A DNA stretch of 64,000 bases from a bacterium 210917-SL.2.15 (GTDB lineage: Bacteria > Bacillota > Clostridia > Oscillospirales > Oscillospiraceae): positions 62,001-126,000 of the forward strand of contig JAJCJC010000002.1 in the NCBI GenBank assembly GCA_020555605.1, given 5' to 3'. How positions within the stretch are numbered: the stretch's first letter is position 1; every line of letters begins with the position of its first letter. The position numbers and the translations under genes were made by a program. Below, one piece after another: positions 16,443-25,224 of the stretch. Under the pieces are notes generated by a model. It saw nothing but the letters and a program-made list of their open reading frames with translations, searched no databases and was not told the origin of the DNA.

Positions 16443-17436
16443 CGTCCTGCCACCTCCAATCCGGCGTCCAGGGAGCCACAGCCAAAGCCATGGTCACGCC
16501 GCGGTATGTTTCCTTGCGCCACAATAGCGTTCCACCGCTGCACAGCACTGCGCTGCGCTCGCACACGTTGTCCACACCCACTGTCTGCGCCACAAAAGCC
16601 GAAGCGGTAAACGTTCCCGCTGCGGCACACAGGGCCTGCGCGCTGAAAAAACGGCACGGCCAGCCATGGGCCGCGCAGAAAGCCAGCAGCCCCGGCTCGT
16701 TTTCTTTTACATCGATGCTGGCCGCGCCGAAAATGGCCTGCTCCCACACGCCACTGCGGCGCACCATCCAGGCAAATGCTTCCTCCAGCACCGCATGCGG
16801 TGTGTTTTTCCGGCACCCGAGGCCCAGAGCCACGATGCGCGGCGCCAGGCACAGCACCCCCGCGTCCGCGTCGTCGTAGACATTGACGCACACCTGCGCT
16901 CCTTCTTGTCCGATTTGCTCCACGCCCTCCGGCGCGGTGCCGGTGATGGGCCAGGGACAGCGCACGCGCACGCGCTCCCCCGCCAACAAACGGCCCGACA
17001 CGGTTTTGATCGCCTCTTTATTGACCACGGCGCAGTTCTGATACCGCGCCCACTCGTCCACAGCGAACACACCTCTTCCATCCGTGGCTGTGGTGATAAC
17101 GGGCGCCGCGCCGCACAGCCGACCGATGCGCCGGGCCAGATCATTGGCTCCACCCAGATGACCCGAGAGCAGCGGCACAGCAAAATGCCCCGCCTCGTCC
17201 ACTGCCACTACAGCAGGATCAGTAGCCTTGTCTTTCACAAAGGGAGCAATGGCGCGCACGGCGATGCCCACCGCCCCCACAAACACCAGCGCATCGCACT
17301 CGTCAAAAGCTTTCTTTGTCCAGCCGGAGAGGGACACAGCACCGCCGCAGCGCTGTGCCGTGCCGCCCAAAGCCTCCGCCAGGCGCTCGGCCACGACCTG
17401 GCCTCGGGCCGAAAAGGAAAGCAGTGCCACGCTCAT
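16432..17436 (-). CDS. cbiG: Cobalt-precorrin-5A hydrolase (CbiG)
   Basis: 334 residues. The frame is open much further upstream, but that part is a shadow of cbiF; ATG 17436 gives MSVALLSFSARGQ and an ATGA overlap. N-terminal domain with CDALVFVGAVGIAVRAIAP and VPLLSGHLGGANDLARRIG, then a middle domain, then a CobE-like C-terminal domain beginning VALGLGCRKNTP. Opens the lactone and releases acetaldehyde; CbiG is diagnostic of the anaerobic, early-cobalt pathway. Confidence 0.93.
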   Translation of the reverse strand: MSVALLSFSARGQVVAERLAEALGGTAQRCGGAVSLSGWTKKAFDECDALVFVGAVGIAVRAIAPFVKDKATDPAVVAVDEAGHFAVPLLSGHLGGANDLARRIGRLCGAAPVITTATDGRGVFAVDEWARYQNCAVVNKEAIKTVSGRLLAGERVRVRCPWPITGTAPEGVEQIGQEGAQVCVNVYDDADAGVLCLAPRIVALGLGCRKNTPHAVLEEAFAWMVRRSGVWEQAIFGAASIDVKENEPGLLAFCAAHGWPCRFFSAQALCAAAGTFTASAFVAQTVGVDNVCERSAVLCSGGTLLWRKETYRGVTMALAVAPWTPDWRWQDDGK

Positions 17437-18191
17437 GCCTCTCGCCCCTTTCGAAATTCTGTGGTGAAGGACGGGTCGTAGAGTTTGCTGCGCGTATAAT
17501 CTGTGCCCAGAAAATCCCCTATCAGCAAAAGCGCCGTTTTGGTGATGCCCGCCGCCGCGCCGGCGGCGGCCAGCGTACCTACGGTACAGCGCACCACGCG
17601 CTCTTCGGGCCAGGTGGCTTTGTAGACAATGGCGGCGGGGGTGTCCTCCCGGTATGCCCCTTCCAGCAATGCCTGCTGCACCGCCTCCATCCTGCCGGAG
17701 GAGAGGAAGATCGCCATGGATGCGCCGTGGGCGGCGAGGGCGGGCAGGTTTTCCCGTTCCGGCACGCCGGTGCGCCCGGCCATGCGCGTCAGGATCAACG
17801 TCTGGCTGACGCCGGGCAGCGTGTATTCCGCCCCCAGCGCCGCTGCCGCACCGCAAAAAGAGGAAACGCCCGGTGTGTCGTCCCAGGGGATGCCCAGGGC
17901 GTCCAGCGCATCCATCTGCTCGCGCACCGCTCCGTACAGGCTGGCATCTCCCGTGTGCAAGCGTACCGTATCCTGCCCCTGCGTCTCGGCCTGGCGCATC
18001 CGCTCCAGCACCTCTTCCAGCGTCATCTCCGCGCTGTTGTAGATTTGCGCACCCCGCCTCGTTTTTTCCAGCAGGGCCGGGTTCACCAGGCTGCCCGCGT
18101 AGATGACCACATCCGCCCGCCGCAGCAACGCCGCCCCCCGCAGCGTGATCAGATCCGGCGCGCCGGGACCAGCCCCCACAAAATGCACCAT
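17433..18191 (-). CDS. cbiF: Cobalt-precorrin-4 C11-methyltransferase (CbiF/CobM)
   Basis: 252 residues. N-terminus VHFVGAGPGAPDLITLRG, then VIYAGSLVNPALL, VRLHTGDASLYGAVREQ, PGVSSFCGAAAALGAEYTLP and SQTLILTRMAGRT, the standard CbiF signature. Uses SAM to methylate C11. ATG 18191 with AAGGAGAGG upstream; 21-nt gap to cbiL, one of the few non-overlapping junctions in the operon. Confidence 0.96.
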   Translation of the reverse strand: MVHFVGAGPGAPDLITLRGAALLRRADVVIYAGSLVNPALLEKTRRGAQIYNSAEMTLEEVLERMRQAETQGQDTVRLHTGDASLYGAVREQMDALDALGIPWDDTPGVSSFCGAAAALGAEYTLPGVSQTLILTRMAGRTGVPERENLPALAAHGASMAIFLSSGRMEAVQQALLEGAYREDTPAAIVYKATWPEERVVRCTVGTLAAAGAAAGITKTALLLIGDFLGTDYTRSKLYDPSFTTEFRKGREA

Positions 18192-18212
18192 GTCCGCCCT
18201 CTCCTTTCCCGT

Positions 18213-18923
18213 TTATGACAATGTGCCGTCCCCGTTGGCCGGCACCAGAAACGTGGTGAAATAGCCGCTGTGCGCAGGCGCGGAGCGCAACGTGGTGCAC
18301 AGCGTTTCCCCCGGCAAGCCGCAGTTGGCCGCCAGCGCCGCCCGGTCATCCAGGCCCTTGCCCCGCAGCGTTTGCAGCACCCGGCCATATTCCGCTCCGG
18401 CCTTCATCAGCACCTTGCTGCCCGGCCAGGCCAGGGCCTCTTCCAAATCGGTTTTCCCCGCCGGAACGATGTGCAGCGGCGCGTCCATCTCCGTCAGGCT
18501 CCTACCCAAGGCTGCGGCAGCGGCGCAGAAGCTGGGCACACCGGGGATCTGTTCTGCCGTATACCCTTTTTCCCGCAGCAGCGCCAAAAGATAACTGCTG
18601 CTGGCATACAGCGCTGTGTCCCCCAGGCAGGGCATAGCCGTGTCGCGCCCTTCGTCCAGCTGCGCGGCAAGAACCGCGGCAGCCTCTTTGTGCAGTGCCT
18701 GGCGCGCCGCCACGCTGCGCTCCATGGCCAGCGGCAGCGGCACAATCGCTTTTTGCGACAGATCCACCGCCTGGGCGGCAATGGACAGCGCCGTCATGGC
18801 TCCTCCTTTTCCTTGGGGCGCGGCAATCACAGCGCAGCACTCCAAAACACGCAGAGCCTTCAGTGTCAACAGCTCCGGATCTCCGGGGCCGACACCCACG
18901 GCATAAAACGTTCCTTTTTTCAT
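18213..18923 (-). CDS. cbiL: Cobalt-precorrin-2 C20-methyltransferase (CbiL/CobI)
   Basis: 236 residues from ATG 18923 (overlaps the cbiD stop as ATGA). Tetrapyrrole methylase with FYAVGVGPGDPELLTLKA, AMPCLGDTALYASSSYL and IPGVPSFCAAAAALG. Methylates C20 of cobalt-factor II/precorrin-2, the first committed step after cobalt insertion. Shorter than ideal C-terminal helix but no truncation evident. Confidence 0.95.
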   Translation of the reverse strand: MKKGTFYAVGVGPGDPELLTLKALRVLECCAVIAAPQGKGGAMTALSIAAQAVDLSQKAIVPLPLAMERSVAARQALHKEAAAVLAAQLDEGRDTAMPCLGDTALYASSSYLLALLREKGYTAEQIPGVPSFCAAAAALGRSLTEMDAPLHIVPAGKTDLEEALAWPGSKVLMKAGAEYGRVLQTLRGKGLDDRAALAANCGLPGETLCTTLRSAPAHSGYFTTFLVPANGDGTLS

Positions 18924-20077
18924 TGCCACGCCGCAAGCACCTCCCGCGCGCCCTCACTTTGACCCAAGGGGCCGAATTGATTAGAAAACAGCACCGCCCC
19001 GGCGGCCACCCCCACGCCCACACGGCGTCGCACATGGCCGTCGATGGCCCGCAGCAGCGATCGTATCACCGCCTTCTGAAGGCCTGCGCTTTGCAGCAGC
19101 GCCAAGGCCGCATCGGTGGTGGCCGCCTCCAGCAGGGCGCGGCACAGCACCGCGTCGCCGCCGCACACCGCTGCATGAGCACACAGCAACTCCATGCGGC
19201 AGTCGGCATAGCGTGAGTGGGTATTCATCACGCCGCCGGCCAGCTTCACCAGTTTTCCGATGTGCCCCACCAGCAGCACCCGTGCAAAGCCCGCCACCAC
19301 CGCGCCGTCCAGCGCCGCGCCGATGAAGTTGGCGCACTTCACCACGGATATGTCCCGCTGCGTCAGCGCATGACTGCGCAAAAAATCCAAGCCGTAGTTG
19401 CCCGGCGTCAGGATCACATCCCGCGTGCCGGCGGCGGAGAGCTGACGCAGTTCCAGGGCGATCGTATCGGCAATGGCGCTTTCGCTCATCGGCTCGACGA
19501 TGCCGGAGGTGCCCAAAATCGACAACCCTCCCTCAATACCCAGTTTGGGATTGAACGTGCGTGCGGCAGCCTCCGCCCCGCCCGGAATGGAGATCACAAC
19601 GTCCATACCGCCGCTATAGCCCAGCGCCGCGCACACGGCGCGCACCTGCTCTTCGATCATAGCCCGGGGCACACGGTTGATCGCCGCCGCGCCGATGGGC
19701 TGATCCAACCCCGGTTTGGTCACCCGGCCCACGCCTTCACCACCGTCGATGGAAATTCCGCCTTCGGCGCGACGACGCACCGTGGCGCAAACGAGCATGC
19801 CGTCGGTTACGTCGCTGTCATCCCCGGCATCCTTAGCCACAGCGCAGCAGGCCGCCGTACCGTCCTCCAGCACTGCGGCCTCGGCCAGGGATGCCGTCAC
19901 CGCCACGCCCTTGGGCGTGGTCAGTGTCACAGCAGCGCCGGCGCAGCCCGTCAGCAGCAGCCGCGCAGCCCCCGCCGCCGCCAAGGCGGCGCAGGTGCCC
20001 GTGGTATAGCCGCAGCGGAGCTTGGTCTGTCCGTTATACACATAATGCACAAAGGCGCTTTCGCCAGCCGTACTCAT
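18920..20077 (-). CDS. cbiD: Cobalt-precorrin-5B C1-methyltransferase (CbiD)
   Basis: 385 residues. Typical N-terminus LRCGYTTGTCAALAAAGAARLLL, internal GGEGVGRVTKPGL, INRVPRAMIEEQV, ISIPGGAEAAARTFNPKLGIEGGLSILGTSGIVEPMSE and LVGHIGKLVKLAGGVMNTHSR (all reported here as separate blocks of the family). It has its own fold, unrelated to the other methylases, and is diagnostic for the anaerobic pathway. ATG 20077 overlaps the preceding gene as ATGA. Confidence 0.96.
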   Translation of the reverse strand: MSTAGESAFVHYVYNGQTKLRCGYTTGTCAALAAAGAARLLLTGCAGAAVTLTTPKGVAVTASLAEAAVLEDGTAACCAVAKDAGDDSDVTDGMLVCATVRRRAEGGISIDGGEGVGRVTKPGLDQPIGAAAINRVPRAMIEEQVRAVCAALGYSGGMDVVISIPGGAEAAARTFNPKLGIEGGLSILGTSGIVEPMSESAIADTIALELRQLSAAGTRDVILTPGNYGLDFLRSHALTQRDISVVKCANFIGAALDGAVVAGFARVLLVGHIGKLVKLAGGVMNTHSRYADCRMELLCAHAAVCGGDAVLCRALLEAATTDAALALLQSAGLQKAVIRSLLRAIDGHVRRRVGVGVAAGAVLFSNQFGPLGQSEGAREVLAAWQ

Positions 20078-20625
20078 GCTCTTTTCTTCCTGCGGCGCAC
20101 CAGCAGCACAACCACCGCCGCCGCAGCGGCAACCAGCAGCACCGGCAGCATGGTAAAGCGGGTATGGACAAACGCCTCTTCCGGCAGCCCGTCCGATTCA
20201 AACACCAGCACCCGGTCGTACCATTTTTGTTTGCGGATGCTCCAGGCCGCGCAGTCGGTGTCCTGATCCAGTGCTTCAATGGGCACGGTGTAGGTGTATT
20301 TTCCCGCCGCGTCCTCCACAAAGTAGATGCACTCGGCATCCGGCGCGGCCATGGCCTCTTCGCCGGTGCCCATGAACAGTTTCTCATAACCTGTGCCGCT
20401 CAGGGTCATACATACCTTCATTTCGCCGTTCGCCACCGTCAGCTCCGCCGTCACAATGCGGAACATGGATGAACTGGACTCCACGCCGATGGCGTAGCTT
20501 CCCTCCCGCAGTTGATCGGCTGTGACAGGGGTGCGTTCCCCCTCAGCCGCCGCGGCAAAGTGCACCGACAGCGCCAAACCTATCAGAAGCAAAGCTGCGG
20601 CCGAAAAGGCTGTTTTCCGTTTCAT
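20074..20625 (-). CDS. Surface-anchored NEAT-like protein, B12 locus
   Basis: 183 residues. Signal peptide (MKRKTAFSAAALLLIGLALS, cleavage near AAAA-EG), a beta-rich domain of about 110 residues, then a C-terminal membrane anchor (about 160-178) ending RRRKKRA. The domain shows a NEAT/iron-transport-associated style pattern: GSYAIGVESSSSMF, LTVANGEMKVCMTLSGTGYEKLF, then YTVPIEALDQ and a KWYDRVLVF strand. NEAT domains bind haem or related tetrapyrroles. A corrinoid or haem role here is inference from the riboswitch-headed operon. GGAGG precedes ATG 20625; ATGA overlap with cbiD. Confidence 0.6.
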   Translation of the reverse strand: MKRKTAFSAAALLLIGLALSVHFAAAAEGERTPVTADQLREGSYAIGVESSSSMFRIVTAELTVANGEMKVCMTLSGTGYEKLFMGTGEEAMAAPDAECIYFVEDAAGKYTYTVPIEALDQDTDCAAWSIRKQKWYDRVLVFESDGLPEEAFVHTRFTMLPVLLVAAAAAVVVLLVRRRKKRA

Positions 20626-20740
20626 ATCATTTCCTCCAAATGCGCGCCGTCACCGCTAGCGAGAAACCATGCTTTCCGCCGGCGGAGCACGCTTTTCATA
20701 CCATATCCAAGCCGTATGTATTGATGTTTTATGGAACCAT

Positions 20741-21655
20741 TCATCCGTTCAGGGCGTCGATGGCCTGCTGCACGTGATCCACATAGATCTGCTGGATGTC
20801 CGCAATCTCGCCCATGCCCTGCAGCACCGGCTCTACCTCATAGCCCGCAGCAGCAAGGGTGCTCTTCCAGGAATCCGGCTCGTCGCCGGCCATGTCGTTG
20901 TTAGCATGGTCACCGGCCACTACCATCAGCGGCTGGAGCACCACTTTGGTGTAGTCGCCCGCCTGCACGGCAGACAGTATATCGTCGAGAGACGGGGTTG
21001 CCTCCACGGTGCCCACCAGATAGTTGGTCTTTCCAGCAGCATGAAAAGCATCCTGCAGTTTCGCATAGGATGCATTGGCCTCATGCTCAGTGCCGTGGCC
21101 CATAAACACAATGGCCGTGCCGTCCTGATCCTGCTCCGCCGTAGCGCCGCACAGGGCTTCCACCACACGGCTATAGTCCTCGTCGCTGCTCAGCAGCGGC
21201 GCGCCCACCGCCACAGAGGCAAACTGATCCTGATATTCCTCCACGGCAGCCATCAGATCGTCGTATTCATAGCCGCTCATCACATGGGTAGGCTGCACCA
21301 CCACCTGCTGCACGCCGTCGGCAATCAGGCGGTCAAAGGCCTCATCCACATTATCAATCTCCAGTCCTTCGCGCTCGGCGAGAATATCGATGATTGTCTG
21401 GCTGGTGAAAGCGCGGCGCACTTCGTAATCGGGATACGCTGCGGCAATGGCGTTTTCCACAGCACCGATGGTTTTATCGCGGCTGTCGTTGTAGCTGGTG
21501 CCGAAACTGACCACCAGGATCACGGGTTTTGCTGCGCCGTCGCCGGTTTCATCTGAGGACGGTGGCGTGTTCTGTCCTTTTCCGCAACCCGCTAGGACCG
21601 CCAGACACAGCGCTGCAGCCGCAGCCAAGGCCAGAATTTTTTTGCTCTTTTTCAT
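20741..21655 (-). CDS. cbiK: Lipoprotein sirohydrochlorin cobaltochelatase (CbiK)
   Basis: 304 residues. ATG 21655 after AGGAGG gives a lipoprotein signal: MKKSKKILALAAAAALCLAVLAGC with lipobox LAGC, so the enzyme is predicted outside the cytoplasmic membrane. The body matches CbiK: ILVVSFGTSYNDSRDKTI, VRRAFTSQTIIDIL, VVQPTHVMSGYEYDDL and MGHGTEHEANASYAKL, with the two metal-handling His residues in QPTH and GHGTEH. CbiK inserts Co2+ into sirohydrochlorin. An exported form is unusual for a biosynthetic step; periplasmic CbiK is known in Desulfovibrio. Confidence 0.88.
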   Translation of the reverse strand: MKKSKKILALAAAAALCLAVLAGCGKGQNTPPSSDETGDGAAKPVILVVSFGTSYNDSRDKTIGAVENAIAAAYPDYEVRRAFTSQTIIDILAEREGLEIDNVDEAFDRLIADGVQQVVVQPTHVMSGYEYDDLMAAVEEYQDQFASVAVGAPLLSSDEDYSRVVEALCGATAEQDQDGTAIVFMGHGTEHEANASYAKLQDAFHAAGKTNYLVGTVEATPSLDDILSAVQAGDYTKVVLQPLMVVAGDHANNDMAGDEPDSWKSTLAAAGYEVEPVLQGMGEIADIQQIYVDHVQQAIDALNG

Positions 21656-21743
21656 GATGGTTTCCTCCTGTTTCTTTTTGTATGAAATGTTCTTCCAATG
21701 GTCCGGCCCTCTGGCCCAAAACATGGATATGGTATCGGATCAA

Positions 21744-22514
21744 TCAAAGCGCACCGGAAGCGAAATACGCCCGGTACAGTTCCGCAGGCAGATCAAACAA
21801 TTCTTCGATCAGCGCTTCGGTCAGAATCTCCTCCGGGGCGCCCGCTTTCAAAATGCGGCCATCCTTGACACAGGCCATTTCGTCGGAGATCTTTCGGACA
21901 AACTCCAGCTCGTGCATCGACAGCACCACCGCAATGCCCCGCTCCGAGGCCAGACGGCGCAAAATCTCCAGAAAACGGATCTTGTGATGCACGTCGAGAA
22001 AGGACGTCGGCTCATCCAACAGCAGCACGTTCGGCTCCTGGCAGATGGCCCGGGCCAGCAACACCCGCTGGCGCTGACCGTCGCTCAGCGTTAAAAATTC
22101 CCGGTTCCGCAACGGCTCCATCTCCACCAGATGCAGGGCCTCGTCGATCTTCTCCCGGTCTTCGGCGCGCAAAAGCCCCATATACCCAGTGTAGGGATAG
22201 CGGCCCATGGCTACCACATCCTCACAGGTCATCCGCTCCGGGCGGGCACGATCGGTCAGCAGCACCGACAGCTCCCGGGCCAGTTCCCTGCGGGAATAGG
22301 ACGCCATGTCTTTTCCGTCCAGCATCACAGCACCGCCCAGCTTGTCAAGGTGGCCCGAAAGGGTCTTCAAAATCGTAGATTTGCCCGAGCCGTTCGGCCC
22401 AATCAACGTTAAAACACGGCCGGCGCCGACGCGCAGCGCAATGTTCCCGATCAGCACTGCTCCGCCGTAGCCCACCGCCAAAGCGTCAGCGGATAAGCGC
22501 ATCTGCGCACTCAC
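21744..22514 (-). CDS. btuD: Cobalamin/siderophore-type ABC transporter ATPase (BtuD-like)
   Basis: 256 residues from GTG 22514, 8 nt after GGAGG and overlapping the btuC stop as GTGA; an ATG four codons later is possible. Walker A LIGPNGSGKST, signature LSDGQRQR (Asp replacing the first Gly of LSGGQ), Walker B NVLLLDEPTSFLD, and the switch His in LSMHE. Powers the FecCD-type permease. Cobalamin as substrate is inferred from the riboswitch and locus. Confidence 0.9.
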   Translation of the reverse strand: MSAQMRLSADALAVGYGGAVLIGNIALRVGAGRVLTLIGPNGSGKSTILKTLSGHLDKLGGAVMLDGKDMASYSRRELARELSVLLTDRARPERMTCEDVVAMGRYPYTGYMGLLRAEDREKIDEALHLVEMEPLRNREFLTLSDGQRQRVLLARAICQEPNVLLLDEPTSFLDVHHKIRFLEILRRLASERGIAVVLSMHELEFVRKISDEMACVKDGRILKAGAPEEILTEALIEELFDLPAELYRAYFASGAL

Positions 22515-23545
22515 TGCCCACCCCTCCTTCTGCGCACCATCATAACGAGCACAATGGGCGCGCCGAAGGCCGCCGTCACAGTGCTGATGCTCAGCTCCGT
22601 AGGCGCAAACACCGTGCGGGCAATCATGTCGCACACCTGGCAGCACAGACCGCCGCCGAGAAAGCAGGCCGGAATGAGTATAATGGGCGCGTTGGTTTGG
22701 AACAAGGCGCGCATGAGATAGGGCACTGCAATGCCCACAAAGGATACCGGCCCGGCAAAGGCTGCCACGCAGGCCGACAGCAGGCTGGAAAGCAGCACCA
22801 GCAGATACCGCAGCGCTTTGAGGGGAACGCCAACGCTTTGAGCATACTCTTCGCCCATTTGAAACGCTCCGATGGGCTTGGCCAGTAAAAAGGCCCCCGC
22901 GCCCGCTGCCGCCACTACCGCCGTCATCACATGCACATTGTCCCAGCTCATGCCCGAAAAACTGCCCATAGACCAGTTGTGCAGGTTCACGATGTCGGCG
23001 TCGCTGGCGAAGGTGACCACAAAATCGGTGATGGCCGAGCAGATGTAACCGATCATCATGCCGCTGATGACAAGCATGCTCATGCCCCTGACCCGGCGCG
23101 CCATGAGCAGCACAAAAGCCATGGACAGCATGGCTCCCGCAAAGGCCGCCAAGATCAGGAACGCTGAAGATGCCGTGCGATGCTGGCGTAATACCAAAAT
23201 CAGGGCCAGGGCCACCGTCAGTTTAGCCCCAGAGGAAATGCCCAGCACAAAGGGACCGGCAATGGGATTGTGAAAAAACACCTGCAGGAGATAGCCGGAC
23301 AATGCCAGCGCCCCGCCCAGAATCATGCCCGAGAGCAGCCGGGGCAGTCGGATTTTCCAGATGACGTCCGCCGCCATATCGTTCCCGCCGCCGCTGAGTA
23401 CCGCCGAAAGCACTTCGCCGGGCCGCAGCGCCACGCTGCCGCTCATCAGGCTCCACACGAAAAACAGCGCCAGGGCCAGCAACAGCAAAGCAAAGCCCAT
23501 GGCCCACCGAAGACGGCGTGCTGCGGTTAAATTTTTTTCTTCCAC
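22511..23545 (-). CDS. btuC: FecCD/BtuC-family ABC transporter permease
   Basis: 344 residues, about ten membrane helices. GTG start at 23545, 9 nt after GGAG; no nearer ATG preserves the first helix. Family blocks: IRLPRLLSGMILGGALALSG, NPIAGPFVLGISSGAKL and the cytoplasmic coupling stretch GPVSFVGIAVPYLMRALF. Imports corrinoids or related chelates together with btuF and btuD. 3-nt gap from btuF. Confidence 0.92.
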   Translation of the reverse strand: MEEKNLTAARRLRWAMGFALLLLALALFFVWSLMSGSVALRPGEVLSAVLSGGGNDMAADVIWKIRLPRLLSGMILGGALALSGYLLQVFFHNPIAGPFVLGISSGAKLTVALALILVLRQHRTASSAFLILAAFAGAMLSMAFVLLMARRVRGMSMLVISGMMIGYICSAITDFVVTFASDADIVNLHNWSMGSFSGMSWDNVHVMTAVVAAAGAGAFLLAKPIGAFQMGEEYAQSVGVPLKALRYLLVLLSSLLSACVAAFAGPVSFVGIAVPYLMRALFQTNAPIILIPACFLGGGLCCQVCDMIARTVFAPTELSISTVTAAFGAPIVLVMMVRRRRGGQ

Positions 23546-23548
23546 GGC

Positions 23549-24718
23549 TCAGGACTCCTTCAGGCGGTGCAAAAAGGAGAGGTCCCCGCTCTCCGGCTCC
23601 GTCAGGATCGTATGCACTTCAGAGATCATTTCCCCCAGACGCATGGTTTCCTGATAGAAATTGTGACCGGTGCACCACACGTCGCCGCCGCGCACTGCTT
23701 TGAAATCCGCCAGCAACGCATTTTTGCCCAGCAGCTCTTCCAGCGTCTGCACATCGCCGCCCAAGGTGCTGTTGTAGATGATCACATCCGCGTCCCGGGC
23801 TTCTTCATAAAATTTCTCCATCTCCATGGTCACAGTGGAACGGCTACTGTCCGCATTCCCCAAGCTCCGGAACACGCTCTCTCCTCCGGCCAGGGCGATC
23901 ATCTTGGAAACATAGTCGCTGCTGCTGCGGCACACCGCCTGCCCGGCGGAGTTGATATAGAAAAAGGCCACGGTCTTTCCCGTTTCCTCCACCTCTGCCA
24001 CAGCGTCAAGATACTCCTTCTGCGCTGCAAACAGAGCCTCCGCTTCCTCGTTCTTGCCCAACAGCGTGCCATACACCTTGATCCATTCACACCGGCCCAG
24101 CGGATGGGCTTCATAGCTCGAATAGTCCTCCAAAACAGCGATCCCCAGATCCCGGAGCTTTTCGCGCACCTCAGGCGCATGTTCGATCATCGTATTCTGC
24201 ACCGACAGAGTGCATCCCTGTGCAAGCAGCAGTTCATAGTCCGGACCACTGTACTTGCCTGCATACAGCAGCGCCCCCTGTTCCATGGCGGTTCGGGCTT
24301 CTTCCACATACCAGTCTCCCGCCTGCAGGCCGCACAAGCGTACAGCGTCGAGACAGTCCAGCGCAGCAAAAAAGTCCATGGCGGCACTGGCCGCCACATA
24401 CAGGTTTTCCACCGGCTGCCGGATGGCCACAATGTCTTCCTCCAGCGCTGCCGGCGGTTCCTTTTCCGGCGGAATAACAAGAAGCCGGTCGCCGTTGGAA
24501 ATGGTGATCAGCGCATAGCCGCCCTCATAGCAGTCGATGGAAAACTGATCGGCATAAGACAGCGGCACCGTCCCCACATACGTCAGTCCGTCGATCTGCG
24601 CCGCGGAGGCCTGCTCTTGCACCGGCGCACCGCAGCCTGCCAGCGTCAGGCACAGCACCACAGCCAGCACCAGCGCGGCAACCGTTCTCCGCCGAACCCA
24701 GCATACCGGGGCCGTCAT
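23549..24718 (-). CDS. btuF: ABC transporter substrate-binding lipoprotein (BtuF-like)
   Basis: 389 residues. ATG 24718 overlaps the preceding stop as ATGA. A hydrophobic signal (VAALVLAVVLCLTLAGC) ends in a lipobox. The rest is a two-lobed class III binding protein (Peripla_BP_2 type) with DCLDAVRLCGLQ, IAVLEDYSSYEAHPLGRCEWIKVYG and the C-terminal lobe GDVQTLEELLGKNALLADFKAVRGGDVWC. Captures the corrinoid outside the cell for BtuCD. The RNA element upstream makes B12 the best guess; haem or siderophore cannot be excluded. Confidence 0.88.
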   Translation of the reverse strand: MTAPVCWVRRRTVAALVLAVVLCLTLAGCGAPVQEQASAAQIDGLTYVGTVPLSYADQFSIDCYEGGYALITISNGDRLLVIPPEKEPPAALEEDIVAIRQPVENLYVAASAAMDFFAALDCLDAVRLCGLQAGDWYVEEARTAMEQGALLYAGKYSGPDYELLLAQGCTLSVQNTMIEHAPEVREKLRDLGIAVLEDYSSYEAHPLGRCEWIKVYGTLLGKNEEAEALFAAQKEYLDAVAEVEETGKTVAFFYINSAGQAVCRSSSDYVSKMIALAGGESVFRSLGNADSSRSTVTMEMEKFYEEARDADVIIYNSTLGGDVQTLEELLGKNALLADFKAVRGGDVWCTGHNFYQETMRLGEMISEVHTILTEPESGDLSFLHRLKES

Positions 24719-25146
24719 GTCTGTCCTCCCCGCGGGCAGCGCAGCGCCAGAAGGGCAATGGCCGCCAGAACCACGACTGCCGCAACAGTCCCCATGCCCC
24801 AATCCGCCGGGGAAACGCCCTCCCGGTGCAGCGTGGCAGAGTCAAACTGCATCGTATACTCAATGGTATGAGGTGTACTCATGGCCACGGTTTCCGCAGA
24901 AACAGCGATTTCTTCGTCCAGCGCAGGCACTGCGATGCTGAACATAGAATTTCCCCCCTCATTCAACGGAGCATACCCCTTTCCATCCACCTCCATATAA
25001 TCGTAATATGGGCTGGACCAAATGATTTGAGCCTGCATCTCCCCCTGGTTTACCGTCAGCTGAGCCGGCGAATCCACACTTGCCCGGCCGCTTCCCCCCG
25101 CAAGGGTCACTTCGATGGTATAAGTTCCGTCTTCTAATGTGATCAT
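24715..25146 (-). CDS. NEAT-like membrane-anchored protein, first gene after the B12 riboswitch
   Basis: 143 residues. ATG 25146 follows GGAG by 7 nt. A single NEAT-like beta domain (DGTYTIEVTLAGG at the start, QLTVNQGEMQAQIIWSSPYYDYM, YAPLNEGGNSMFSIAVPALDE, IEYTMQFD) is followed by a transmembrane helix (about 117-135) and a short basic tail. Related in layout to the protein encoded at 20074-20625, but without any visible signal peptide; the frame upstream runs into the riboswitch terminator. How it is exported is unclear. Function inferred: surface capture of a tetrapyrrole feeding BtuF. Confidence 0.55.
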   Translation of the reverse strand: MITLEDGTYTIEVTLAGGSGRASVDSPAQLTVNQGEMQAQIIWSSPYYDYMEVDGKGYAPLNEGGNSMFSIAVPALDEEIAVSAETVAMSTPHTIEYTMQFDSATLHREGVSPADWGMGTVAAVVVLAAIALLALRCPRGGQT

Positions 25147-25194
25147 AACGTCTCTCCTTTGTTCTTCCGGCGCCGTGTCAGCGTCTGCGCCCAT

Positions 25195-25224
25195 AAAAAA
25201 AGCGGGACAGATCGCCTGTCCCGC
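25195..25224 (-). terminator. Riboswitch expression-platform terminator
   Basis: Minus-strand perfect 9-bp stem GCGGGACAG/CTGTCCCGC (25224-25216 with 25210-25202), 5-nt loop, then seven T (25201-25195). It lies between the B12 aptamer and the first gene, so ligand binding would be expected to favour premature termination. Confidence 0.9.

Noticed and set aside
17437..18300. N-terminal extension of the cbiG frame
   Set aside because: Arg/Gly-rich translation overlapping cbiF; cbiG homology starts at 17436 with an ATGA junction.
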